Assembly (NCBI GenBank): GCA_040766585.1
Contig: JAXGQE010000006.1
Coordinates: 1-64,000, forward strand
DNA from: JAXGQE01 sp040766585
GTDB taxonomy: Bacteria > Bacillota > SLNR01
DNA: 64,000 bases
Reading direction: 5' to 3'
Made by a program: the position numbers and the translations under genes. Of the stretch, positions 1-7,873 are shown piece after piece (the stretch's first letter is position 1; every line of letters begins with the position of its first letter). Below the pieces are notes generated by a model. That model saw only the letters and a program-made list of their open reading frames with translations, had not been told where the DNA came from and searched no databases.

Positions 1-940
1 CGTCGTGTCCGTCTCTCAGTTCCCAATGGTGGGATTCGTTGCCCTCTACCGGCACATCGTGAGCTCCGTGCCAGGCCATCAGCTCGAAATGATCCGCAAT
101 GGATTCTTCCAGAAGCATCGGCCCCCGACGGTCCAGGGCATTAAACCAGAAGGTGGACGTGGCGCACCAAGCATTGTGAATGGTCTTCCGCAGCATTTCC
201 CCATAGCGGATCAGATCGTTGGTTCCGCTGTAGGAACGCATCAGCGGGAAGTTACCCCGGCGGGTGGCTTCATACAAGGCTTCAAAATCACTCTCTGTCC
301 GAATCGGAACTCCCCCTGCACCGGCGCGGGAAGGTACGATACGTTCTGGATGAAAGAAGTTCTCCTGGGCATCCTGGTCCGGCCCCAGTGAAATCACATC
401 CAGCACCTGTGCGTCAGCAATCTCCCGGATTCCCTCAATCGTGGGATCGATGCTGTCAGACGGAATGCCAAAATGATGACGAATCAAGGGGAACGGTTTC
501 TTGTTTTTCATTCTCGGTATGGCTTCCGTGGCAAAATCTGATTCTTTCGCTGCCCGCAGGTCCTGCCCTTTCAAATAGGCAATAACATGCTCCATCGGCT
601 CTTCTCCCGAAAAAACCGCTTCAAAAAATCCCATCTCCTGAGCAATCTCGGCTACCGGTGGGGTTCCGCCAAAGCAAAACCGGCGGTGCTGCAGCCCCGC
701 TTCAGTCAGGGCCTGGATCCATTCATTCAGAATGTTCCGTCCCGTTTCCGGTGTCAGACGATAACTCACTGCCACAATATCCGGATCCGTTTCCCGGATC
801 GCTCCGATGAACACTTCAATGGGAGTGGCCGGTCCCAGAAACTCGGTTTGGTATCCCTGCTCTTCCGCAAGACGCAGAAAATTCATAATGCCTGCCACAT
901 GGACGCATTCACCCAACGAAGCCCCCAGTATTGTTGTCAT
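1..940 (-). CDS. Cobalamin-binding mutase-like protein, partial (3' end outside window)
   Basis: The frame is open from an ATG at 940, with GGAGG eight bases upstream, to the window edge, giving the first 313 residues. Residues 1-130 look like a B12-binding Rossmann domain: CVHVAG at 12-17 matches DxHxxG except that Asp is Cys, followed by a serine-rich strand and an FGGTP loop. Residues 160-313 resemble the TIM-barrel part of glutamate-mutase-like carbon-skeleton mutases, with an AGAGG loop and a stretch of conserved-looking His, Trp and Asn. The MutL-type gene directly upstream supports an adenosylcobalamin mutase, since such chaperones accompany these enzymes. The substrate is unknown. It is the last gene seen of the operon behind the c-di-AMP riboswitch. 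Confidence 0.7.
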   Translation of the reverse strand, partial: MTTILGASLGECVHVAGIMNFLRLAEEQGYQTEFLGPATPIEVFIGAIRETDPDIVAVSYRLTPETGRNILNEWIQALTEAGLQHRRFCFGGTPPVAEIAQEMGFFEAVFSGEEPMEHVIAYLKGQDLRAAKESDFATEAIPRMKNKKPFPLIRHHFGIPSDSIDPTIEGIREIADAQVLDVISLGPDQDAQENFFHPERIVPSRAGAGGVPIRTESDFEALYEATRRGNFPLMRSYSGTNDLIRYGEMLRKTIHNAWCATSTFWFNALDRRGPMLLEESIADHFELMAWHGAHDVPVEGNESHHWELRDGHD

Positions 941-977
941 TGGAATCCCTCCATTCCTCTTTGCGGTACTGAAAATA

Positions 978-2375
978 TCAATCCAGTCGCTCTATCTCGC
1001 TGGTCAACAGAGACATGGCCACTGTCGGTTCCATCGTCGCCAACAGCCCCATACCCCAAAAAATATAGGAGCGGTCGGCATACAGTACCGGGTTCACCGG
1101 TTTTAGCCGATGGGGTTCATCCCGGTCGAACAAAGCCATATTCAATAAGGTTTTTGGGTCTTTCGTATGGGCAAAGATTCCGCCTGTTCCAATCACCGCC
1201 GGTACCCGGGACAAGTCTTTCCCGGTCTGGATAAACATAGCTCCCGATGGTGTCACCAGTTTGTCCAGTTGTCCCGCATGGCGGTTCACGGCAATCTGCA
1301 CGGCCGCTTTGGCCAGTTCCATCTCCAGTAAGGCATCCTCCTTCGAAGCTGGAATAAAGTCCACTTTTCGAGAGAGATGGTCCACTTTCTTCTGAATTTC
1401 TTCCTTTTTTCCCCCCACCAGTCGGCATACACGATCGGGTCCTGCTGCGTCCAGCAGAGAACCGGCACTGACCCGGAGTCCCAAATCACCTTCGACAGTT
1501 CTTTTTACCTTGGGCTCCGGAAGCCCGCGCATGACAGCATTGGGCGTGGTGGGTTTTCCGTCGGCCACCGAATGGATATCCGTGGTGGCTCCTCCGATAT
1601 CCACCACCATTAGATCCCCCCATCCGGGCTGGTCATCCCATCCTTCTGCCAAAAGTGTGGCAGCCTCCAGCACGGCAGCCGGTGTCGGCATCAGAATCGT
1701 ACCGATCAGATCCTGGGCTTTGTGGAACCCTTTTCCGTATACGATTCGCTTCATAAAAATATCCCGAATCGCTTTTCGAGCCGGATCGATATTTAGCTGG
1801 CGCAGGGAAGGCAGTACATTGTCGGTGACATAGACATCCTTGCCGGCTCTTCGCAAAATATCTTCGACTTCATCGGCAGCTTCCCGGTTGCCTGCAGCCA
1901 CAATGGGAACACGGATCGCACTCTCAGCCAGCTTTTCCGCATTGAAAACAATGGTATCCTGTTCTCCGCCATCAGTACCTCCGGCCAGCAGGATAATATC
2001 GCACTTTCTTTCCTCCAGATCCTGAATGTCCCGTCGATTTAGACGATAGGAGTAGGTTTTGATTACCTTGGCTCCAGCACCCAGGGATGCCAGGCGGGCG
2101 GCCTCCGCCGTCAGTTCTGGAACCAGTCCCACAGCCGCCATTTGCAGACCACCGGCAGCGCTGCTGCAGGCCAGCCGCTGGGTAAAATCATGGAGCTGCA
2201 GACCTGTTCCAGCAGTAACTCCCTGCAGAGCCTCCTCCAGGCCGATGGATATATCCTCATCAGCAGTTGTCAGTCCGAATGAACGGCACAAAACCCTGCA
2301 GTCGTCCAGATCCACCGCCAGCACTTTGGTGTATGTACTCCCAATATCCGCCAACAAAGCAAGGTTCATTGTCAT
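978..2375 (-). CDS. MutL/GlmL family mutase-associated ATPase
   Basis: About 465 residues of the actin/Hsp70-like MutL (GlmL) family found beside glutamate mutase and ornithine aminomutase genes. Visible ATPase motifs are DIGSTYTK near the N-terminus and VVDIGGATTDIH in the middle, the two phosphate loops of this fold, plus LLAGGTDGG near residue 130. The family is thought to reactivate or protect cobalamin mutases. The start is uncertain: GTG at 2381, ATG at 2375 and ATG at 2369 are all in frame; ATG 2375 is chosen for its GGAAAG seven bases upstream. It lies 37 bp before the cobalamin protein and 25 bp after the thioesterase, so co-transcription is likely. This family is unrelated to the DNA mismatch repair MutL. 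Confidence 0.88.
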   Translation of the reverse strand: MTMNLALLADIGSTYTKVLAVDLDDCRVLCRSFGLTTADEDISIGLEEALQGVTAGTGLQLHDFTQRLACSSAAGGLQMAAVGLVPELTAEAARLASLGAGAKVIKTYSYRLNRRDIQDLEERKCDIILLAGGTDGGEQDTIVFNAEKLAESAIRVPIVAAGNREAADEVEDILRRAGKDVYVTDNVLPSLRQLNIDPARKAIRDIFMKRIVYGKGFHKAQDLIGTILMPTPAAVLEAATLLAEGWDDQPGWGDLMVVDIGGATTDIHSVADGKPTTPNAVMRGLPEPKVKRTVEGDLGLRVSAGSLLDAAGPDRVCRLVGGKKEEIQKKVDHLSRKVDFIPASKEDALLEMELAKAAVQIAVNRHAGQLDKLVTPSGAMFIQTGKDLSRVPAVIGTGGIFAHTKDPKTLLNMALFDRDEPHRLKPVNPVLYADRSYIFWGMGLLATMEPTVAMSLLTSEIERLD

Positions 2376-2400
2376 CGCCACACTTTCCAGGCTCTCGGTA

Positions 2401-2796
2401 CTACTGTGCTCTCATAAACCGTGCTTTGGCTTCAGCCACGATGCCGCCGTCCAGCCCTTTTGCCTCGGCACTCATTTCTATCATTCTTCCTTTATCAAAT
2501 ACAATCCTGCCCGTCACTTTCAGCTTTTCCCCAATGGGCACCGCCTGGCGGTATCGGGTTTCCATCCTGGCTGTAAATGCCCGGATCCCTTTTAATGTCA
2601 GCAGTTTGCCCATAACTTCATCCAGCAGCACAGCCATGAGGCCGCCGTGCATCATGTTGTCATAGCCCTGATGCTGGGTCTGTGGAACAAATTCGGTGAC
2701 CAGTTCATCCCGGTCATTGAATGAAAACGACAGATGCAGTCCTATGGGATTGTCCGGACCGCAGCCGAAGCACATATGATCTCTCTCTTTTTCCAT
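2401..2796 (-). CDS. PaaI/YigI-type hotdog-fold thioesterase
   Basis: A 131-residue single hotdog domain. The N-terminal CFGCGPDNPIGL motif and the central HGGLMAVLLDEVMG helix are typical of PaaI-like acyl-CoA thioesterases, which hydrolyse small CoA thioesters in the cytoplasm. The frame is open further upstream, but the C-rich start MEKERDHMCFGCG with a G-run six bases before ATG 2796 is the sensible one; ATG 2802 is an alternative with almost no spacing. It sits between the ATP-grasp ligase and the MutL gene in one transcription unit. A CoA-thioester intermediate in the pathway, or a proofreading role, would fit, but this is inference. Confidence 0.85.
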   Translation of the reverse strand: MEKERDHMCFGCGPDNPIGLHLSFSFNDRDELVTEFVPQTQHQGYDNMMHGGLMAVLLDEVMGKLLTLKGIRAFTARMETRYRQAVPIGEKLKVTGRIVFDKGRMIEMSAEAKGLDGGIVAEAKARFMRAQ

Positions 2797-2898
2797 ATCC
2801 ATCCCCCCGGTTTCGGATCGCCCATGAAGAATGCCAGCACACCATGCAGGCAGAATCCATTGCACAGCCGCTGGCACTATAATTGTCACTATCGGTTT

Positions 2899-3888
2899 CT
2901 ATACGTCTCTCTGGTATCGGGCCAAAGCCACTTTCATCAGTTTTTCCACCAGATCCTTGTATTCATAGCCTGCCGCCACCGACATTCTGGGAAACTCACT
3001 GTAGTCTGGCTGCATTCCGGGCAAGGTATTCACTTCCAGAAAATAGGGCGTACCATCTTCGGCCATGCGAATATCAATACGGATGAAATCACGGCAGCCC
3101 AGCGACTGGAATGCTTTCACGGCATACCTTCGCATTTCCTCAGCTTTGTCTTCATCCAGATCGGCCGGCGCTTTGGGAATGATGGCATCCCGAGCCTTTA
3201 TATCCAGGGTCATGGCTCCCATTTTATCCGTGTCTTGATGATAAAAGATAATTTCCTCAATGGGGAATACTTCCGGATTGTCATTGCCCAGAATTCCCAT
3301 GGTAAACTCCCGACCCCGGATAAACTCCTCGGCCAATGCAGCCTGATCGAAGTCCCGAATAATCGCCTTTACCCGCTTGCGGAGGGCTTCCTCATCGAAC
3401 ACCACACTGTCTTCGGTAATACCGATACTGGAACCTTCATGTTCCGGTTTCACAATCAATGGGAATTTCAATTCCGTATTCAATGGTTCATCCCCCTGGT
3501 AAAACACCTGAAAACTGGGGGTGGGGATTCCCTCTGTCAGAAATATTCGCTTGGCTACCTGTTTATGCAGTCCCAATATATGGGCGGAAAGTCCCGAGCC
3601 GACAAACGGAATATCCAGCATCTCCAGCATTGCCACCACATGAGCCTGTTGGCTTTTTCTGGTGATTCCGGTGGACGTGTTGAAGATAATGTCAATATCT
3701 TTCATGGCGGCCAGTCTCTGGAGCAGATCCAAACCAGCCGGAATCAAAGTGACCCTGTGTCCGTTCTCCAGCAGTGCCCCTTCGATGGCCTTTACGGTAA
3801 CATCCATTTGTATGGCTCCGTGGGGATTGATTTCAAATTCCATGTCTTTGTCGATTTCGCTTTGACTGTATAACAGTCCTACATGCAT
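2899..3888 (-). CDS. D-alanine--D-alanine ligase-like ATP-grasp protein
   Basis: A 329-residue ATP-grasp ligase of the Ddl family. The ATP-binding strand FPLIVKPEHEGSSIGI (about residues 142-157), a central EEFIRGREFTMGILG stretch, and the Mg-binding C-terminal FLEVNTLPGM motif are all present. The family joins an amino acid carboxylate to an amine through an acyl phosphate. Murein Ddl usually lies near murF or alr; here its partners are an opine-dehydrogenase-like gene, a thioesterase and a cobalamin mutase, so a specialised substrate is likely. ATG 3888 follows a GGGAGG. It begins 22 bp after the dehydrogenase gene. True murein Ddl activity cannot be excluded from sequence alone. Confidence 0.82.
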   Translation of the reverse strand: MHVGLLYSQSEIDKDMEFEINPHGAIQMDVTVKAIEGALLENGHRVTLIPAGLDLLQRLAAMKDIDIIFNTSTGITRKSQQAHVVAMLEMLDIPFVGSGLSAHILGLHKQVAKRIFLTEGIPTPSFQVFYQGDEPLNTELKFPLIVKPEHEGSSIGITEDSVVFDEEALRKRVKAIIRDFDQAALAEEFIRGREFTMGILGNDNPEVFPIEEIIFYHQDTDKMGAMTLDIKARDAIIPKAPADLDEDKAEEMRRYAVKAFQSLGCRDFIRIDIRMAEDGTPYFLEVNTLPGMQPDYSEFPRMSVAAGYEYKDLVEKLMKVALARYQRDV

Positions 3889-3910
3889 CTAGACATCGCC
3901 TCCCTTTGGT

Positions 3911-5037
3911 CTATTCACTGTCTTTGCTCACCAGATCCTGGATCTGTCGAACGGTCATACCGGCAATTCCCAGTCGCTTCACATTGCGCCCTGTGGCCCA
4001 GTAGTCCACCCCGTGTATCCCGGATCCCAGAGATATAATGGACTTGATCATGCCCGTCTGTACCCCCAGCATATCGCCAATGGATGAAATGGGTACCAGA
4101 CTGGCAGGCACATCTTCAAAAATGTATCGATGCTGCAGATTTTCCGGTGCTTTGATCCCCTTATACCCGATGTTGTTTTGAATGGCATCGTACAAAGTAG
4201 CTCCGGTGGCTCCGTAGGCAGCATCCAACCAGGCATGGGCAGAGATGGCTTCCACACCCAGCGCTTCCGCCACAGCCATCCGTTCATAATCCATCTGTTC
4301 AATCACCTTGGCCACAGCCGGGGTAATTCCTTCATGGTAATATTCAAAATCGCCAGCCGTGGATTCGATCCGACCACTGTTTAGAATGGTGGGTGCCGGA
4401 TGGAAAATGGCCCCGATATTGTCAAAGCTGGTCTGGAGGACATTGTCCGCCGGGACAAACTGGGGAAAAGCATCTTTCAAGGCATGAATGACGCGGCCAG
4501 TTTCGGTGGAAGGCAGTGCCGCCACCGGGACCACATTCTTAATCCGAAAATCCGGGACTGAGCCGGTCCAATGGTGCGGCTGGCAAAAATGAATGTCTGC
4601 GCTTCAGCGATGGTTACATTGGCCTTCACTTTGGCCTTTTTCAGAACCGCTCTAAATTCCAGAGCTCCTCCGGTGCGACCCGGATTTAAGACAATAATCT
4701 GACCATCCTTCAAATGCTTGGCCGCCACTTCCGCCACATACCGGTGTCCGGTGGCAGGGATGATCACCATGATGACATCCACATCTTCAATGGCTTCATG
4801 GATTTTGTTGGTGATCCGGTCCAGACGGCCGAAACCCTCCATCATCCCTGAAACCTGAACGCCTCCCATTAATCGGACAAACTTAATCCGCTCGATGGTT
4901 TTGTTGTAGACATTGACTGAATACCCTTTCATGGCCAGAGCGCCGGCCATGGCCAATCCGCCGTGTCCGCCGCCAATGACTGCGTACTTCAATTTACCGG
5001 TATTTCCCGATTTTGAAGGTTCTGTAGCCTTTTCCAT
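3911..5037 (-). pseudogene. NAD/NADP octopine/nopaline dehydrogenase family, -1 frameshift
   Basis: The N-terminal half starts at ATG 5037 after AAGGAG and has the Rossmann motif VIGGGHGGLAMAGALA. The C-terminal half continues in another frame from about 4545 and has HPAPTILNSG, with the histidine typical of opine dehydrogenases, to the stop at 3911. Dropping one base near 4544 (codon for Gly in IFG/IKN) joins the halves into an unbroken protein of about 375 residues. The family reductively condenses an amino acid with a 2-oxo acid, or catalyses the reverse. The reading frames either side look fully conserved, so the lesion is recent, a sequencing error, or (less likely) recoded. First gene behind the c-di-AMP riboswitch. 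Confidence 0.8.
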
Positions 5038-5070
5038 CCCATCATCTCCTTACATCCATCCGTTGTGTGT

Positions 5071-5099
5071 AAAAAAAGAAAAACCTGCAGATTTGCAGG
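5071..5099 (-). terminator. Riboswitch expression-platform terminator
   Basis: The minus strand reads CCTGCA, a four-base loop, TGCAGG, then a run of T with one C. It lies between the ydaO-type aptamer and the opine dehydrogenase start, the expected place for the terminator of a transcriptional OFF switch. Confidence 0.85.
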
Positions 5100-5149
5100 G
5101 ACGCTCTCGCCCGCATGCACAAAATCGCTGTACTTGCCACACGATTCAG

Positions 5150-5285
5150 CGAATGCTTTCCCTCTTTCTGCGCTTGCGAGGTTAGCTGACGGATTCGGGT
5201 CGAAAGAGACTCACCCTACCGGTTTCCGGACTCACCCCAAAATATTGGTTCCCCCGCTCGAATGATTCAGCGTTAAATTATTTTA
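5150..5285 (-). promoter_or_regulatory. ydaO/yuaA c-di-AMP riboswitch aptamer
   Basis: The minus strand carries the hallmark blocks of the ydaO/yuaA class in order: CGCTGAATC near 5270, GCGGGGGAACCA near 5255, TTTTGGGGTGAGTCC, a GGTAGGG element, GACCCGAATCCGTCAGC near 5195, then TAACCTCGCAAGCG ending near 5170, closed by CTCTTTC/GAAAGAG pairing. Members bind cyclic di-AMP and usually switch genes for K+ and osmolyte transport, osmolyte synthesis or cell-wall remodelling off. Here the regulated gene is an opine-dehydrogenase-like enzyme and presumably the rest of the operon down to position 1. The identification is by memory of the consensus and not by a covariance search. Confidence 0.9.
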
Positions 5286-5301
5286 CCACGACGCTACCAA
5301 T

Positions 5302-5330
5302 ATTTTACCACTCCTTCAACGGTTTGTAAA
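5302..5330 (-). promoter_or_regulatory. Putative promoter of the c-di-AMP-regulated operon
   Basis: On the minus strand TTTACA (5325-5330) and TAAAAT (5302-5307) are separated by 17 bases, a near-consensus vegetative promoter just upstream of the riboswitch aptamer. Confidence 0.55.
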
Positions 5331-5424
5331 GGAAACGGACCGCTGGCCAGCCTCTTTTGTCATTTTTTAGAAATATCGGTCGTTCTTTCGGTATCTTCCG
5401 GAAATCATAAGGGATCCGTTCCAT

Positions 5425-5461
5425 CAAAAAAAGGACAGAATAAAGGGCATTCTGTCCTTTT
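5425..5461 (-). terminator. Terminator after the pyrophosphatase gene
   Basis: A 13-bp perfect stem (AAAAGGACAGAAT paired with ATTCTGTCCTTTT, seven-base loop) followed on the minus strand by a T run. It lies 13 bp past the hppA stop and may work in both directions. Confidence 0.85.
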
Positions 5462-5473
5462 CGCTTAGTCGAT

Positions 5474-7438
5474 TTACAGGAACAAAGGAGCAAAAACCAG
5501 AGCCACGATGGACATCAGTTTGATCAGGATGTTCAGGGATGGTCCAGCAGTATCCTTGAATGGATCCCCGACTGTATCCCCCACTACAGCGGCTGCATGG
5601 GTAGGTGTTCCTTTTCCGCCCAGGTTGCCGCTTTCAATAAATTTCTTGGCATTGTCCCAGGCACCGCCGGCGTTGGCCATCATGATCGCCATAAGAACCC
5701 CGGATACCGTTGCACCTGCCAGCAGTCCGCCCAGAGCATTCTTGCCCAGAACCAGTCCTACTACCACGGGAACCACAATAGCCAGTGCCCCGGGGATAAC
5801 CATTTCCTTCAAAGCGGCTGCAGTGCTGATATCCACGCAGCGGGCATAGTCCGGCCGGGCTTCTCCGGACATCAGGCCGGGAATTTCCTTAAACTGACGG
5901 CGCACTTCTTCAATCATCTGAAATGCAGCCTTCCCCACCGCTTCCATGGCCATGGAAGAAAACAGGAACGGCAGCATAGCGCCCAGGAACAAACCGATGA
6001 TAACATCCGGATTGACCAGGGAGAACCCTTCCGGAGTCAGCTGCACTGCTGTGGAATACGCAGAGAACAGAGCCAGAGCTGTCAATGCAGCTGAACTGAT
6101 GGCAAACCCTTTGCCGATGGCGGCGGTGGTGTTGCCCACAGCATCCAGGGCGTCCGTAATTTTTCGAACACTCTTGTCCATCTCAGCCATTTCGGCAATC
6201 CCCCCGGCATTGTCCGCAATGGGACCATACGCATCCACAGCAATGGTCATGCCGGCAGTTGAAAGCATCCCGACAGCCGCCAGGGCGATCCCATACAGCC
6301 CGGCAAACTTAAATGCGACAAAGATAGCCAGACAGATAAAGAGAATGGGCAGGGCTGTACTTTTCATCCCGACAGCCAATCCGCTGATAATGGTGGTAGC
6401 CGGTCCGGTCTGGGCTGAATTGGCAATCCCCTGCACCGGAGACCGATCGGGAGAAGTATAGAACTCTGTGATCTGACCGATGATGATTCCCACAACCAGA
6501 CCCAGCCCGGTAGCGTAGAAAGCACCCAGGTCGCCCAGAATATAATTGGACAGGAAGAAAGTGGCGATCAGTACCAGGACCCCGCTGGCGTATGTGCCGT
6601 TGCTGAGCGCTTTGCTGGGGCTGGCTCCTTCGCCGGTTTTAACAAAGAAAGTACCCAGGATTGCGGCCAGTACGCCGGTGGAAGCCAAAGCAAATGGCAG
6701 CGCCACTCCGGCAAAACCAAATTGCACAACACCGATGGCAATCGCCGCAATAATGGAACCCACATAGGACTCAAACAGATCAGCGCCCATTCCAGCTACA
6801 TCGCCCACATTGTCGCCGACGTTGTCCGCGATAACTGCCGGATTTCTCGGATCATCTTCCGGAATCCCCGCTTCCACTTTACCCACCAGGTCCGCACCTA
6901 CATCCGCTGCTTTGGTATAAATACCGCCGCCAACACGAGCAAACAGAGCGATGGAACTGGCTCCCAGAGCAAATCCATTGACAATGGACGGTTCTCTAAA
7001 AATCAAGTAGACAGTGCCCAAACCAACCAGGCCTAATCCCACCACCGACATACCCATAACCGCACCGCCGGAAAAGGCCACGCCCAACGCAGGATTGGCT
7101 CCCTTGCTGGCAGCCTGAGCGGTTCTGACATTGGCCTTGGTGGCCACGTTCATGCCAATATAGCCAGCCAGGGCAGAACACAGAGCCCCGGACAAAAACG
7201 CCACTCCGGTTTGCCACTGCATAAAAACAGAAATGGCCGCAAACAAAAGCACCACGAAAATCGCCAGCGCTTTGTATTCCCGGTTCATAAATGCCATGGC
7301 CCCTTCGTGGATTGCGTGGGCAATCTCCTTCATCCGATCTGAACCTTCATCTGCTTTGTTGATGCGACCGATTAGGGAAAATGCAAATAAAAGAGCTAGA
7401 ACGCCAGCCGCAATTGCACCGTAAACAATGAATTCCAT
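5474..7438 (-). CDS. hppA: Membrane-bound ion-pumping pyrophosphatase
   Basis: A 654-residue, highly hydrophobic protein with about 16 membrane segments. It couples hydrolysis of inorganic pyrophosphate to H+ or Na+ export. The pyrophosphate/Mg site motifs DVGADLVGKVE, DNVGDNVGDVAGMGADLFESY (about residues 205-225) and DTVGDPFKDTAGPSLN (near the C-terminus) are intact. The GNTTAAIGKG motif has Ala where K+-independent enzymes have Lys, so this is a K+-dependent type; Na+ versus H+ specificity cannot be read. The frame is open to 7492, but ATG 7438 follows AGGAGGAG and begins the usual first helix. It has its own terminator downstream. Confidence 0.95.
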   Translation of the reverse strand: MEFIVYGAIAAGVLALLFAFSLIGRINKADEGSDRMKEIAHAIHEGAMAFMNREYKALAIFVVLLFAAISVFMQWQTGVAFLSGALCSALAGYIGMNVATKANVRTAQAASKGANPALGVAFSGGAVMGMSVVGLGLVGLGTVYLIFREPSIVNGFALGASSIALFARVGGGIYTKAADVGADLVGKVEAGIPEDDPRNPAVIADNVGDNVGDVAGMGADLFESYVGSIIAAIAIGVVQFGFAGVALPFALASTGVLAAILGTFFVKTGEGASPSKALSNGTYASGVLVLIATFFLSNYILGDLGAFYATGLGLVVGIIIGQITEFYTSPDRSPVQGIANSAQTGPATTIISGLAVGMKSTALPILFICLAIFVAFKFAGLYGIALAAVGMLSTAGMTIAVDAYGPIADNAGGIAEMAEMDKSVRKITDALDAVGNTTAAIGKGFAISSAALTALALFSAYSTAVQLTPEGFSLVNPDVIIGLFLGAMLPFLFSSMAMEAVGKAAFQMIEEVRRQFKEIPGLMSGEARPDYARCVDISTAAALKEMVIPGALAIVVPVVVGLVLGKNALGGLLAGATVSGVLMAIMMANAGGAWDNAKKFIESGNLGGKGTPTHAAAVVGDTVGDPFKDTAGPSLNILIKLMSIVALVFAPLFL

Positions 7439-7498
7439 GCTTTCTCTCCTCCTATAGTTTTGAGTATCTATGCGATGAATAAACAGGCACACATTCGA

Positions 7499-7526
7499 CT
7501 GAGACGGGCTTGACAGCCCGTCTCAG
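7499..7526. repeat. Perfect 12-bp inverted repeat between secG and hppA
   Basis: CTGAGACGGGCT and its exact reverse complement flank a four-base loop. There is no T run after it on either strand, so it is a strong hairpin but not a textbook terminator; it may pause, process or stabilise RNA between the glycolytic/secG transcript and hppA. Confidence 0.6.
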
Positions 7527-7542
7527 CGCATCAACCATCTAT

Positions 7543-7767
7543 TTAGTCAATAACGGTAAGCACCAGAGCAAAAATCATAAAAGCCGCAGTTAGACCTATG
7601 GTCATTTTGCCAAACATTTCATCCAAACCCTTCTTCTTGCCGAAAAAGGTTTCTGCTCCGCCACCAATGGCGCCCAAACCGGCCGAGCGGCCAGATTGCA
7701 GCAGTATCGATGCAATCAGTGCGGCAGATACCAGAAAATGAATCGCGGTCAATACGGTACGCAGCAA
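7543..7767 (-). CDS. secG: Preprotein translocase subunit SecG
   Basis: A 74-residue protein with two hydrophobic segments (about residues 1-22 and 53-72) around the conserved cytoplasmic loop LLQSGRSAGLGAIGGGAETFFGKKKG. It is the small third subunit of the SecYEG channel in the inner membrane. The start is taken as TTG 7767 with GGGAGG seven bases upstream; a GTG at 7776 overlaps that ribosome site and is less likely. It closes the glycolytic gene order gap-pgk-tpiA-gpmI-eno-secG, a neighbourhood shared by many Gram-positive bacteria. Confidence 0.93.
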   Translation of the reverse strand: MLRTVLTAIHFLVSAALIASILLQSGRSAGLGAIGGGAETFFGKKKGLDEMFGKMTIGLTAAFMIFALVLTVID

Positions 7768-7873
7768 TCTTTCCACCTCCCGTCAGGGAATGAGTTAACA
7801 CGATTCATTGTAGCATACCCCTCAAAAAATAACAAGAAATTCAATGAAAAGATACTCAATACAGCGCAAAGTT

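Noticed and set aside
978..2375. DNA mismatch repair MutL
   Set aside because: The motifs are actin/Hsp70-like (DIGSTYTK, DIGGATTD), not GHKL ATPase motifs; neighbouring genes are mutase-related.
4534..4560. Programmed ribosomal frameshift in the opine-dehydrogenase-like gene
   Set aside because: No slippery heptamer, SD-like stimulator or downstream pseudoknot is evident, unlike the clear CTTTGAC in prfB.
5305..5493. 62-codon open frame on the minus strand between hppA and the riboswitch
   Set aside because: It spans the hppA terminator and overlaps the hppA 3' end in another frame.
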